Notes under the pieces: generated by a model
Databases searched by the model: none
Told to the model about the DNA's origin: nothing
Seen by the model: the letters and a program-made list of their open reading frames with translations, nothing else
Shown: in pieces, positions 1 through 7,992 of the stretch
How positions within the stretch are numbered: the first letter of the stretch is position 1
How the letters are laid out: each line of letters starts with the position of its first letter
Program-made: the position numbers and the translations under genes
From: SFTH01 sp963643985
GTDB lineage: Bacteria; Bacillota; Clostridia; Christensenellales; Aristaeellaceae
Assembly (NCBI GenBank): GCA_963643985.1
Contig: CAVINP010000003.1
Location: 1-52,380, forward strand
Direction: 5' to 3'
Length of the DNA stretch: 52,380 nt

Positions 1-29
1 GAAAACGCCGTGTTTACGGGGGTTCTGAG

Positions 30-381
30 TGGTGGAGCCGAGGGGAGTCGAACCCCTGTCCGAAGATCAGACAACCGGAGCATCTCCGAGCGCAGTCTGT
101 GTTTTGACGTTCCCTCTATGAGTCTCCCGCAGACAGGATACTCACTTTGGTAGCTTCATAAAATCCCACCGTCCGCAAAGCTTGAGACGGCTGGTTCCCT
201 GCCTTTATCACGCCGGTGGCCTACGCCGCAGGAGGCTTAGGGTCGACGTATCGCAATTAAGCTGCGATAGCTACGTTTTCGTAGTTGTCAGTTCATTTAA
301 GTTCCCGTTGTTGTGGCAGTTCAGGGCTGCCGCTCGCTTCTCCGACCCTCCGTACCCCCGTCGAAACCAAAGTACGGCCCC
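30..381 (-). ncRNA. ssrA: transfer-messenger RNA (tmRNA)
   Basis: Rescues ribosomes stalled on broken mRNA, working with SmpB. The 5' end (GGGGCCG, at 381) pairs with CGGCTCC before the encoded CCA at the 3' end (position 30), giving a 7-bp acceptor stem with one G-U. The T-arm-like sequence near 40-60 and the conserved start resembling other bacterial tmRNAs support the call. The tag reading frame appears to run from 292 down to 257 and ends ...NYENVAIAA followed by TAA; the probable full tag is TDNYENVAIAA, but the resume codon (ACT, rather than the usual GCN) is inferred. The gene begins 7 nt after the smpB stop codon and no separate promoter was evident, so joint transcription with smpB followed by processing is plausible. 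Confidence 0.95.
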
Positions 382-388
382 ACAGTGA

Positions 389-859
389 TCAGTAGCGTTC
401 CTTCATGGAACGTTCGATGTCCCGCTTGGCATCGCGGCGAGCCATGTCGTCGCGCTTGTCGTACAGCTTTTTGCCCTTGCACAGTGCCAGCTCCAGCTTC
501 ATGCGGCCATCCTTGAGATAGACCTGCAACGGAATCAGTGCCAAACCCTGCTCCATCACCTGCTGGCGGCATTTGCGGATCTCCGCCTTGTGCATCAGCA
601 GGCGCTTCGGTCGCAAGGGATCGGTATTGAAGTAGCTGCCCTTTTCGTAGGGACTGATGTGCATGCCGTAGACCAGCATCTCGCCGTTCACGACCTGCGC
701 ATAGCAGTCCTTGAGGTTGCACTTGCCCAGACGCATGGACTTGACCTCCGTGCCCTTGAGCTCTATACCGGCTTCCCAGCTGTCCAGAACGAAGAAGTCG
801 TGCCGCGCACGCCGGTTCTGGGCAATCATCTTTGTGGACGATTTTTTGTTTCCCGCCAT
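389..859 (-). CDS. smpB: SsrA-binding protein SmpB
   Basis: Binds the tRNA-like domain of tmRNA and delivers it to stalled ribosomes. 156 residues, the usual size. It has the N-terminal core NRRARHDFFVLDSWEAGIEL, the GTEVKSMR segment and a basic C-terminal tail (KRDDMARRDAKRDIERSMKERY region) that is expected to enter the mRNA channel. The start chosen is the ATG at 859, preceded by a GAGAGG ribosome site; the open frame extends further upstream, but that part overlaps the promoter (TATAAT at 900-905). The gene lies directly upstream of ssrA on the same strand. Confidence 0.96.
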   Translation of the reverse strand: MAGNKKSSTKMIAQNRRARHDFFVLDSWEAGIELKGTEVKSMRLGKCNLKDCYAQVVNGEMLVYGMHISPYEKGSYFNTDPLRPKRLLMHKAEIRKCRQQVMEQGLALIPLQVYLKDGRMKLELALCKGKKLYDKRDDMARRDAKRDIERSMKERY

Positions 860-899
860 GCCACACGCCTCTCTTTCCCGGAACTTTCCAAGCAAGAGC

Positions 900-928
900 A
901 TTATACCATAGCCGGCGGCAAATTTCAA
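900..928 (-). promoter_or_regulatory. smpB-ssrA promoter
   Basis: On the minus strand a TTGAAA -35 (923-928) and a perfect TATAAT -10 (900-905) are separated by 17 nt, about 40 nt before the smpB start codon. It is the only clear promoter seen for smpB and perhaps for ssrA. Confidence 0.7.
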
Positions 929-993
929 TACTCATTTTTCGGCATGGATCGTGTCAATTGTTTCAAGCTTTGCCATTATATGACAAACTTGGG

Positions 994-1029
994 AAAACTG
1001 CCCTCCGTTAGTCGCGGAGGGCAGTAAAA
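994..1029. terminator. bidirectional terminator between mal and smpB
   Basis: Perfect hairpin CTGCCCTCCG / CGGAGGGCAG with A-rich flank on the left and AAAA on the right, so it has a T-run in the minus direction (after mal). It closes the leftward methylaspartate operon. Confidence 0.8.
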
Positions 1030-1038
1030 CGAATGTGT

Positions 1039-2292
1039 TTAAGCCTTCTTCATGGCAGCACGCAGGGCCAGTATGCGCTCCATCTCGTTGTAGACGATCA
1101 TGAAGCCCTCGTCCACGCCCATGCCGGGCTTGGCGAGAATCTGCACGGGCTTGGTGGCCATGGCGCAGTGCACGCAGACCTGGGCGCTGCGGTCGGTCTC
1201 GTTGCAGGTGCCGCCCTGGTAGGCACCGATGCCCTTCTTCTCGCAGTAGAGCACGGCTTCTATGGTGTTGTTCACGCCGCCCAGGTCAGGCGTCTTGATC
1301 TGCACCATGTGGCCGGCCTTGGCATCGGCGAAGAGCTTGATGTCCTCGAGGGTGTTGCACCACTCGTCCGCCACCAGTTCCACGTCACAGCCGCGGCGGT
1401 CGATCTCGGCGGTCAGTCCGGCCAGTGCCTCGATCTGGGTCTCGCGGTCGCAGTCGCAGTCCATCGGGCCTTCGATGCGCAGATGGAAGGGCTTGGCAAG
1501 CTTGCCGAGTTTCTCGATGTAGTCGGCCATGTCCTTGTAGTTGTTGTTGCCGAAGATCTGGCCGATCGTGCCGTAGCAGTCGATGTGCAGCACGGGGTTG
1601 TAGCTCTCGTCGCTGCGGAACTTCAGTATGCGGTCACGCAGCCAGGCAACATAGTCCGCCAGCTTTTCGCCGTGCGTGCCGAGCTTCGTTTCGACGTTGT
1701 TGATCAGCGCATGGGGGAGCACGGCCGCGCCCTTGATGATCATCTTGTCGGAGTTGTCGTAGCGGTCGTCACCGGACTGGGTGAAGATCGGGATAGGCTT
1801 GTCGGAGACGGTGCAGCCGTACTCGTCGGCGACCACTTCGCACATCAGCCGGCCTGTGGCCTTGGCCACGGCATCCAGCAGTGCCTGGGACACGCCGTAG
1901 CGGATGGCGGTGTGCAGGCGCTTGCCGTCGATCTGAATCGCTTCCATGTCGGCCGCGAGCTTGCGGAAGTTGTCCGCTTCCTTGCCGATCAGCTGAGGCT
2001 TGATGTACTTTTCGATCAGCGGAATGAAGTCACGTGCCAGGAACAGCGGATCGCGCCCGCCTGCGCCGGAGTACTGCACCGCAGCGCAGTCACCGTAGGC
2101 CACCTGGCCATCCTCGAGGACGAGCATCACGGAGATGGATTCGCCTGCCATGCGGATGGAGGTGAAGCCCTCGGTCACGGTATCGCCCACGTAGAACACG
2201 CCGTCATGGCCCGCGCCCTTTTTGATGGCACGCTGATCGTCAAAGTAGAAACCGGTACGACCCTTGGAGCATACGACATCGATAATCTTCAT
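1039..2292 (-). CDS. mal: 3-methylaspartate ammonia-lyase
   Basis: Removes ammonia from (2S,3S)-3-methylaspartate to give mesaconate, the second step of the methylaspartate route of glutamate fermentation (EC 4.3.1.2). 417 residues, close to the 413 of the Clostridium tetanomorphum enzyme. It belongs to the enolase superfamily: an N-terminal capping domain followed by a TIM barrel. Visible family motifs include LPHALINN (the region of the catalytic His), VLHIDCYG (a metal-binding Asp), and VQIKTPDLGG, which carries the catalytic Lys. A GGAGGAAG ribosome site precedes the ATG. It is the last gene of a leftward operon, 42 nt after glmE, and its substrate is the product of the GlmE/GlmS mutase encoded just upstream. 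Confidence 0.97.
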   Translation of the reverse strand: MKIIDVVCSKGRTGFYFDDQRAIKKGAGHDGVFYVGDTVTEGFTSIRMAGESISVMLVLEDGQVAYGDCAAVQYSGAGGRDPLFLARDFIPLIEKYIKPQLIGKEADNFRKLAADMEAIQIDGKRLHTAIRYGVSQALLDAVAKATGRLMCEVVADEYGCTVSDKPIPIFTQSGDDRYDNSDKMIIKGAAVLPHALINNVETKLGTHGEKLADYVAWLRDRILKFRSDESYNPVLHIDCYGTIGQIFGNNNYKDMADYIEKLGKLAKPFHLRIEGPMDCDCDRETQIEALAGLTAEIDRRGCDVELVADEWCNTLEDIKLFADAKAGHMVQIKTPDLGGVNNTIEAVLYCEKKGIGAYQGGTCNETDRSAQVCVHCAMATKPVQILAKPGMGVDEGFMIVYNEMERILALRAAMKKA

Positions 2293-2334
2293 AGAAATTC
2301 TTCCTCCGTTTTGATTGCAAAATTATTTTGAATA

Positions 2335-3786
2335 TCACTTGCGCGGGCGGCCCACGAGGTAGCCCTTGCCGATGGCATACACGTCATCGATGACCATCTG
2401 GAACGTTGCCTTGCGGCCCTCGGCCTTGGCACGCTCTTCGATCTTGGCCGTGTGGAAGTCCTTCAGTTCCTGATCAAAGGGCAGGTTGCCGAAGTTGAGT
2501 ATGCGCACGGCACCGTTGTTGTCGCGGGCAGGCAGCATCAGGCCCGCATTTGCGCGGCAGGGCGCGAACGGCACGTCCAGCGCACCGGACTCCACGCCGC
2601 GGCAGACGCCCACGGCGATGTCGCCGTTGCCCAGTTCGAAGCACTTGTCCACGATGGCGCGGGTCTCGCGGCGAATGATCTCCTTCTCCTGCTCCAGCTC
2701 GGCACTGCGGAATTCCTGATCGCAGAGCATGTTGACCACCTGCTTGGTGCAGCGAAGACCTGCCGCATTGGCTTCCATCGTGGGAATGCCCACGGCCTCG
2801 TGCGGCGTCTTGACGATGACTTTCGTGGCCTTGGAGAGGCCGGCGATCATGCTGCCCATGGAAATGACGCCGAAGGCCTTGGCTTCATCTGCGGGGAAGC
2901 CACCCATCCACTGGTGCAGCACGGTGGTGACGATGACATCCTTGTAGCCGTACTTCTCAAGATACTCGTCCGTCAGTTCCTCCAAAGTATGGATGGCGGC
3001 GATGTCCTGAACGAGGTTGCCGCACTGGCCGTAGCCGACGGTGATGTTCTTGACACCCTGCTCGGCAGCCAGCAGCGCTTCGATGATGGCCGCTGCATGG
3101 GAGATGCAGGGCGGCACCAGCGTGCCGGTCAGCGGGCCGTAGGGTTCGCGGTTGATCGGAACACCCATCTCTTCGTAGAGACCGGCCAGACGGTCAACAT
3201 ACTGCCAGTCGCGGATCGTGCGCTCCATGGGCACGTTTTTGCAGTAGGGCAGGTTGTAGGAGACGCCGCCGCCCTCGTAGCTGGTGAAGCCGCCGGCAAA
3301 GGTGATCTCGGCCAGCAGACGTGCGTCGGGCGTGCCGTGACGGATCTGGATCGGCACATTTACGCTCTCGATGACCTGACGGCACTTGGCGACGCCGTGG
3401 TTGACTGCAGGGAAGCCGTTGAGCATGGCACGGTCGAGGCGTATGGACTCGTTGATGCCGTTTTCAGCCTCTTTATAGCGGTTCTGACGCGTATAGCTGT
3501 CGATGGTGGTGGGCAGAAGATCAGCCTCACCGTACTTCTCCAGATGCTGCATCAGCTCGATGTGACGCTCCAGCACCGGCACGCCTGCGCGGGGCTGAAT
3601 CAGCGTGCGCCCGGCTTTCTTGGCATTGAGCAGCTTGGTGGAAAATACGCGGCTTTCGGGCAGCGCCTTGTGATAGGCAACGGCCTCTTCGAGATCGACA
3701 TCCTTGCCGGTCGGCCACTGGGTCAGTACTTCCTTGCGGAGGGCTTCAAACTCGGCATCCGGGATTCGCTTATTCTGAATATCCAA
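2335..3786 (-). CDS. glmE: glutamate mutase epsilon (catalytic) subunit
   Basis: Catalytic subunit of adenosylcobalamin-dependent glutamate mutase, which interconverts L-glutamate and (2S,3S)-3-methylaspartate (EC 5.4.99.1) with GlmS. 483 residues, the standard length. The protein can be aligned by eye along its whole length with the clostridial MutE family: QWPTGKDVDLEEAV, HIELMQHLE, ARHGTPDARLLAEI, GGGVSYNLPY, NREPYGPLTGTLVPP, HQWMGGFPADE and KTPHEAVGIPT are all typical. The start is a TTG at 3786 with an AGGAG site upstream; family N-termini line up with this start. It overlaps the end of glmL by 17 nt, so translation is probably coupled. Confidence 0.97.
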   Translation of the reverse strand: MDIQNKRIPDAEFEALRKEVLTQWPTGKDVDLEEAVAYHKALPESRVFSTKLLNAKKAGRTLIQPRAGVPVLERHIELMQHLEKYGEADLLPTTIDSYTRQNRYKEAENGINESIRLDRAMLNGFPAVNHGVAKCRQVIESVNVPIQIRHGTPDARLLAEITFAGGFTSYEGGGVSYNLPYCKNVPMERTIRDWQYVDRLAGLYEEMGVPINREPYGPLTGTLVPPCISHAAAIIEALLAAEQGVKNITVGYGQCGNLVQDIAAIHTLEELTDEYLEKYGYKDVIVTTVLHQWMGGFPADEAKAFGVISMGSMIAGLSKATKVIVKTPHEAVGIPTMEANAAGLRCTKQVVNMLCDQEFRSAELEQEKEIIRRETRAIVDKCFELGNGDIAVGVCRGVESGALDVPFAPCRANAGLMLPARDNNGAVRILNFGNLPFDQELKDFHTAKIEERAKAEGRKATFQMVIDDVYAIGKGYLVGRPRK

Positions 3787-5161
3787 GATCTTCCAGCTCC
3801 TTTTTCATAATATGCAGTGCAATTTTGGGATAAACTTCCGATAAAAGGCCCATAGCGGCCAATATGTACTTTCGGTCCACGCGAATGCCGGCCTTCTGCG
3901 GGCGCAGCGACATGGGTGCGGCCGTGGAGTAGAGGGCATGCATGGCGATCTCCTTCGTGCGGGCGGTGTGAATCAGACAGCCGCCGGTCACGACGATCTG
4001 CTTTGTCTTGCGCAGGTCCTTGCCGGTCTGCACGTAGGTCAGCCCCATCAGCGTGTAGGTTTCCTCCATGAAGCCCGCGTGGCGTGCCACGGCGGTTTCC
4101 ACAGCCATCGAGCCGAGCGCGTAGTCCAGCCGCTCAAGCTCGGATCCGGATTCGGGCACCACGTCCGTGTGGCTGCCGAGGTAGTCGATGAGCTCGCCCG
4201 CACGGTCCTCGCTCATTTCCGCCAGCTGCGCGATGCGCGTCAGCCCAGCGGCATCGGCAATGCCGTGAATGGAATAGCGCATGCCGATATCGCCCTCGAC
4301 CGTGCGCTTGGCATAGGGCTCGGGCAGCCCTTTGTAGACGACATCCGCGGCGGCGGGCATGCCGTCCACCATGGAATAGACATCCGTGGTCGCGCCGCCG
4401 ACATCCACCGCGATCAGATCTCCGATGCCCGTCTCGTCATCACAGCCCTTGGCCAGCAGTTCCATGGCCTTCATGACCGCCGAGGGCGTGGGCATGAGTA
4501 TGCCGGAAATCAGCTCGGCTGCCTTGGTCAGACCCTTGGCCTGAATGATGCGGTTCAGAAATATCTCGCGTATCTTCTTGCGCGTAGGTTCGGTATTGAG
4601 CACCCCGAAGCGCGGCATGACGTTTTCGCATATGTGCACTTCATGACCGGAGAGTATGCGCTCGCACTCGCGTGCCACCGAGCGGTTGCCCGCGATGACC
4701 ACGGGAAAGGCAAACGCTGCAGAGGCCAGCATGCGTGCATTGTGCAGTATGCATTCGCTGTTGCCGCCGTCCGTGCCGCCCACCAGCAGGAAGATATCGG
4801 GATTGATGTCCAGAATTTCCTGCAGGTCGTCCTCTGTCAGCTGGAAGGAGTAGACCTTGATGACCTTGGCCCCCGCGCCCAGGCTGGCCTGACGCGCCGC
4901 CTCGGCGGTCAGTTCCGGCACGAGACCGCTGGTGACCATGCGCAGGCCGCCCGCCGCGGAGGAACAGGCATAGCGTGCGGCAAAGTCCAGATGCCCCGTC
5001 TTCTGTTCAAGCTTCGCCAGAGCGTTGTCAAGGCCGTTGCAGATGTCGCTCTGCACGGTGGTGTAGGCGTCGGCCGTGCCCAGCAGGGTCTCGCTGTCGA
5101 CGTCCACGGCGGTGACCTTTGTATATGTGCTGCCGAAATCAATCAGCAGGATGGGCTTCAT
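3770..5161 (-). CDS. glmL: glutamate mutase reactivating protein GlmL/MutL
   Basis: 463-residue ASKHA-fold ATPase of the MutL/GlmL family, thought to reactivate glutamate mutase by exchanging damaged cobalamin. It starts with the phosphate-binding motif LIDFGSTYTKVTAVD (residues 6-20), has a second nucleotide motif GDLIAVDVGGATTDVYS in the middle, and ends with VTGGCLIHT-type sequence, all usual for the family. It lies between glmS and glmE, overlapping glmS by 4 nt and glmE by 17 nt. This order (glmS-glmL-glmE-mal) is the known clostridial arrangement. It is unrelated to the DNA mismatch-repair MutL despite the shared name. Confidence 0.95.
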   Translation of the reverse strand: MKPILLIDFGSTYTKVTAVDVDSETLLGTADAYTTVQSDICNGLDNALAKLEQKTGHLDFAARYACSSAAGGLRMVTSGLVPELTAEAARQASLGAGAKVIKVYSFQLTEDDLQEILDINPDIFLLVGGTDGGNSECILHNARMLASAAFAFPVVIAGNRSVARECERILSGHEVHICENVMPRFGVLNTEPTRKKIREIFLNRIIQAKGLTKAAELISGILMPTPSAVMKAMELLAKGCDDETGIGDLIAVDVGGATTDVYSMVDGMPAAADVVYKGLPEPYAKRTVEGDIGMRYSIHGIADAAGLTRIAQLAEMSEDRAGELIDYLGSHTDVVPESGSELERLDYALGSMAVETAVARHAGFMEETYTLMGLTYVQTGKDLRKTKQIVVTGGCLIHTARTKEIAMHALYSTAAPMSLRPQKAGIRVDRKYILAAMGLLSEVYPKIALHIMKKELEDLGYSE

Positions 5162-5583
5162 GCCTTCTCATCCTCCGTGTCCAGAATTTCGTGCAGTGCG
5201 GCAATCGTGGTCTCAGGTGCGGTTCCCGGCGGGAAGGCACGGTCAAAGCCCATGGCCTTGAAGCGCTGCTCGACATCCTCGAAGGTCTGCTTGCCGATGA
5301 CGATGTTGCCGCCGACCAGCAGCGGTATGCCCTTCAGACCGGCCTCGTCGCACTTTTCACGCATGCCGCGGCAGTCCAGCTCGCCCTGACCGTAGAGGGA
5401 GGAGATCACGATGGCATCCGCAGCCGACTCGATGGCGGCGGAGATGAACTCTTCCTGAGAGACCATCACGCCCAGATTGACCACATCGAAGCCCGCCTCG
5501 GTGAAGGCATGGTAGAGAATCTTGTTGCCCACGGCGTGCACGTCTGCACCGATGACGCCGATCACCAGTTTCTTTTTCTTCAT
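5158..5583 (-). CDS. glmS: glutamate mutase sigma (cobalamin-binding) subunit
   Basis: 141-residue Rossmann-like cobalamin-binding subunit of glutamate mutase. The base-off/His-on motif is D14-x-H16-xx-G19 (GADVHAVGNK), where His16 replaces the dimethylbenzimidazole ligand of cobalt. Further family motifs are VISSLYGQGELDC around residues 58-70 and LLVGGNIVIGK around 87-97. The AGGAG-type ribosome site lies before the ATG at 5583. It precedes glmL with a 4-nt overlap. This is the metabolic glmS, not glucosamine-fructose aminotransferase. No B12 riboswitch was recognised in the 54 nt upstream. Confidence 0.97.
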   Translation of the reverse strand: MKKKKLVIGVIGADVHAVGNKILYHAFTEAGFDVVNLGVMVSQEEFISAAIESAADAIVISSLYGQGELDCRGMREKCDEAGLKGIPLLVGGNIVIGKQTFEDVEQRFKAMGFDRAFPPGTAPETTIAALHEILDTEDEKA

Positions 5584-5637
5584 GGATAGCAGCTCCTTTA
5601 TTAACGTCTATGTTTCAACCGACAGGATACCCGACAA

Positions 5638-6570
5638 TCAGTACCCGCGGCGGTTTTCGAGTTTGGCGATTTCCCGATCGCTGGTTTCACCCACAAAGCC
5701 GATCAGCAGATAGCGGTTTTGCTGTATGTCGTGTACGATTTCATGGTAGAGCCGAAAACCCCGGATCTTGCCCGTGGAGGAGACGTGCGTGCGCGGTCCG
5801 CTGCATTCGTGCAGCTTTCCGCCGACGCAGATGTGCGATTCGTCGCTGTACTCCACCGGCATGTCTGCCGCGATATCGGCATTTACGCGCAGTTCCAGAT
5901 CAAACAGGTCGATCTGCGGCAGGTGATCCTGAAAGTCCAGTATGAAGCCGTGATGGATGTCATCGTGGCGGCAGTTTCGCACCACCTCGGCATCCATGTG
6001 CATCTCGCACAGGTCCTCCGCCGTGTGCGCCATCAGACGGTAGGGCAGGGACTTGTACACGATGTCGGCAAAGTCCGAAGGCTCAGGGCCGAACATCGTC
6101 GGACGGCCGATGATGATCTGTTCGCCCACGCCGATCATCAGGTCGGCATTGCGCGGCAGCAGCGGATAGATCAGGTCAAAGTGTTCCACCACCACGCGCC
6201 GCCCGAGCGATATGGCGTTCATGATGGCATCCGCCAGCACGTGCGGCTGGGTAAAGCCCGTCTCAAAGCGTATGTCCAGATGGTAGGTGTGGGGCGTGTA
6301 GAAGCCGCGTTCTTCACCGGCATCCAGTATCGGCAGAGGGCGGACGTTCACGCCCTCGTCATCGTTGGTCAGTTCCAGACCCGGGAACATGCCGTGCACC
6401 AGCGCACTCTTGCCGCTGCCGGCCTCGCCGATCACTCCGATCAGCTTGTCGAAGGGGCTCAGGTACTGCTGTGCGATGTGCATGCCGATGTGGTACATGC
6501 GGGCACGTCCGCGCGGCGCAAAGAAGGAGGATTCGATCAGGCTCTTGTGGGTCCGGCTGGGAAAAATCAT
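5638..6570 (-). CDS. P-loop protein with AlaRS-editing-like (SAD) domain
   Basis: 310 residues. A Walker A motif GEAGSGKS is at residues 48-55, so it probably binds a nucleotide. The C-terminal half resembles the second additional domain of alanyl-tRNA synthetase: HTAED at 182-186 and HHGFILDF at 206-213 recall the editing-site HTA...H and LRFDF segments, and HECSGPRTH at 254-262 followed by VSSTGKI recalls the C-GGTH-VxxTGEIG signature, here with two extra residues between Cys and His. The function is unknown. Its place between citC (4-nt overlap) and glmS (54-nt gap) ties it to glutamate fermentation. Tests of tRNA deacylation or of a role in mutase or lyase maturation would be equally open; I make no choice. 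Confidence 0.75.
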   Translation of the reverse strand: MIFPSRTHKSLIESSFFAPRGRARMYHIGMHIAQQYLSPFDKLIGVIGEAGSGKSALVHGMFPGLELTNDDEGVNVRPLPILDAGEERGFYTPHTYHLDIRFETGFTQPHVLADAIMNAISLGRRVVVEHFDLIYPLLPRNADLMIGVGEQIIIGRPTMFGPEPSDFADIVYKSLPYRLMAHTAEDLCEMHMDAEVVRNCRHDDIHHGFILDFQDHLPQIDLFDLELRVNADIAADMPVEYSDESHICVGGKLHECSGPRTHVSSTGKIRGFRLYHEIVHDIQQNRYLLIGFVGETSDREIAKLENRRGY

Positions 6571-7559
6571 GAATGCAACCCTCCGTATTTTTTCAAAAGA
6601 ATCTCATAGCAGTTTTCGGGCACGAGCGTGCGAATCTCCCGCACGCGGGATGCCCTTATCAGCTCGCGCACGCGGGAGGCGCTGACGGGGCTGCCTTCGG
6701 CTTCAAGCCTTGCAATCTCGCAGACCCTTATGCCGCATCCGGGCAGCATACGCTTCATGGCCTCGTTGTAGGCCCGCGTGGTTTCGCTGTAGGGTTCAGT
6801 GCCCACAAACCGCTGAGTGATGCGCAGGGCGGGCGCGATGCGCTCCGCAAAGAGCGTCAGGTCCAATTCGCAGTAGATTTCACCCTTGCGCGATTTGTCC
6901 CGGATGAAATAGTCGGGGAAGGTCGCCGCAGAGACCATGTACATATCCGTCGGGTGAAAGGACGCGTTTTTGATGTCCATGCAGGCCTCACGTGCGATCT
7001 CAAGGCGCATCCCGGGCGACAGCAGACCTTTGTCCTCGGAGAGTATGAACACAAGCAGGTGATCACACATTCCCGCGGCAGTCTCAATCAGGTAGCGATG
7101 CCCCAGCGTGAACGGATTGCAGTTGGCGACAATGCAGCCGACTCTGCCTTCACTCGGGACGGGAATGCCGCTCAGAAATTTTACCAGCGCATCGCGGCTG
7201 TTCTCCATCAACAAACAATCCGCAGTGCGCACCAGCGGGTAAAAGCCGAAGGCCGTAAAGAGCGGTTCGTTTACGGGCTTGGTGTAGAGCATCAGATGCG
7301 TAAGCCCCCGATCGAAGGCCTCACCCCGCAGACATGTCAGTATGTGGGCACACAGATCCTCGCCCTGATGCTCCGGAGAGACGGCGATGCACTTGACGGT
7401 GGCACCGTCCAGAGAGCCGGTGGCGATGATCTCATCGTCATCCATGAGTGCCGCAGTGAAGGAGACGGCGTTGTCATAGTCCAGGGCGCAGCGGGCGAGG
7501 AAGGCTTTGAGCTTTTCCAGCATGCGACCCGAAAACGGTCGCCCCGTGGCCATGTACAT
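6567..7559 (-). CDS. citC: [citrate/citramalate lyase] acetate ligase
   Basis: Acetylates the thiol of the lyase acyl carrier protein (CitD) using acetate and ATP, switching the lyase on (EC 6.2.1.22). 330 residues: an N-terminal GNAT-like domain (ATGSLDGATVKCIAVSPEHQ) followed by a nucleotidylyltransferase domain from about residue 140, with CNPFTLGHRYLIE holding the T/HxGH-type nucleotide motif and SASRVRELI near the end corresponding to the SxTxxR-like motif. The start is set at the ATG at 7559 because GGAGGG lies 6 nt before it; a TTG 33 nt upstream is open but lacks a site. It opens the leftward operon and overlaps the next gene by 4 nt. Confidence 0.92.
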   Translation of the reverse strand: MYMATGRPFSGRMLEKLKAFLARCALDYDNAVSFTAALMDDDEIIATGSLDGATVKCIAVSPEHQGEDLCAHILTCLRGEAFDRGLTHLMLYTKPVNEPLFTAFGFYPLVRTADCLLMENSRDALVKFLSGIPVPSEGRVGCIVANCNPFTLGHRYLIETAAGMCDHLLVFILSEDKGLLSPGMRLEIAREACMDIKNASFHPTDMYMVSAATFPDYFIRDKSRKGEIYCELDLTLFAERIAPALRITQRFVGTEPYSETTRAYNEAMKRMLPGCGIRVCEIARLEAEGSPVSASRVRELIRASRVREIRTLVPENCYEILLKKYGGLHS

Positions 7560-7593
7560 CCGCAACCCTCCGATTTTTTCACTTTCAGCCAAT

Positions 7594-7622
7594 ATTATAC
7601 CTCATAAACGCTTTACAGTAAA
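7594..7622 (-). promoter_or_regulatory. promoter of the citC-glm-mal operon
   Basis: Minus-strand TTTACT -35 (7617-7622) and perfect TATAAT -10 (7594-7599), spacing 17 nt, about 35 nt before the citC start. It lies back to back with the citD promoter. Confidence 0.65.
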
Positions 7623-7632
7623 TAAATCATAG

Positions 7633-7661
7633 TTGCAAAAAAGAAGTTTATAATATATAAT
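7633..7661 (+). promoter_or_regulatory. promoter of the citDEF operon
   Basis: TTGCAA -35 (7633-7638) and TATAAT -10 (7656-7661) with 17-nt spacing. The -10 is followed within 4 nt by the inverted repeat at 7665-7690. Confidence 0.7.
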
Positions 7662-7664
7662 ATG

Positions 7665-7690
7665 TGTGAATTGATATAGATCAATTCACA
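7665..7690. promoter_or_regulatory. perfect inverted repeat, probable repressor operator
   Basis: TGTGAATTGAT and its exact reverse complement ATCAATTCACA are separated by ATAG. The 26-nt element covers the expected citD transcription start, the position of a repressor site. The GntR regulator encoded at 11740-12711, at the end of the same cluster, is the obvious candidate to bind it, which is an inference. Confidence 0.65.
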
Positions 7691-7719
7691 ACGATAATGA
7701 GCGAGAGGGTCGATTCGGT

Positions 7720-7989
7720 ATGAACGAGATCGTGAAACGGGCTTGTGCCGGCACGATGGAATCCAGCGACGTCTATGTGGAGCTGGAACCGGGCACGGCA
7801 GGAATTGAAATCGATTTGGACTCCGTGGTGGCCGCCCAGTTCGGCACGGCCATCCGCAACTCCGTCACCGAGGTGCTGCGCGAGCAGGGTGTTGACAATG
7901 TCCGCGTGCGCCTGGTGGATCGCGGTGCGCTGGACTGTGTGATACGCGCAAGGGTGGAAACCGCCGTGCTGCGTGCAAAGGGGGAATGA
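7720..7989 (+). CDS. citD: citrate/citramalate lyase acyl carrier protein (gamma)
   Basis: 89-residue acyl carrier subunit. Ser15 in GTMESSD matches the serine (Ser14 of the Klebsiella protein) that carries the 2'-(5''-triphosphoribosyl)-3'-dephospho-CoA prosthetic group. The residues after it (VYVELEPGTAGIEIDLDSVV) fit the family. The genes that make and attach the group (citG, citX) are not in this window and must lie elsewhere if the lyase is active. First gene of the rightward operon; a GAGAGGG site lies 10 nt before the ATG, and citE follows after 3 nt. Confidence 0.93.
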   Translation: MNEIVKRACAGTMESSDVYVELEPGTAGIEIDLDSVVAAQFGTAIRNSVTEVLREQGVDNVRVRLVDRGALDCVIRARVETAVLRAKGE

Positions 7990-7992
7990 GCT

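Noticed and set aside
30..100. A tRNA-like sequence ending in CCA.
   Set aside because: It is the tRNA-like end of tmRNA, as shown by its pairing partner at 375-381 and the tag frame.
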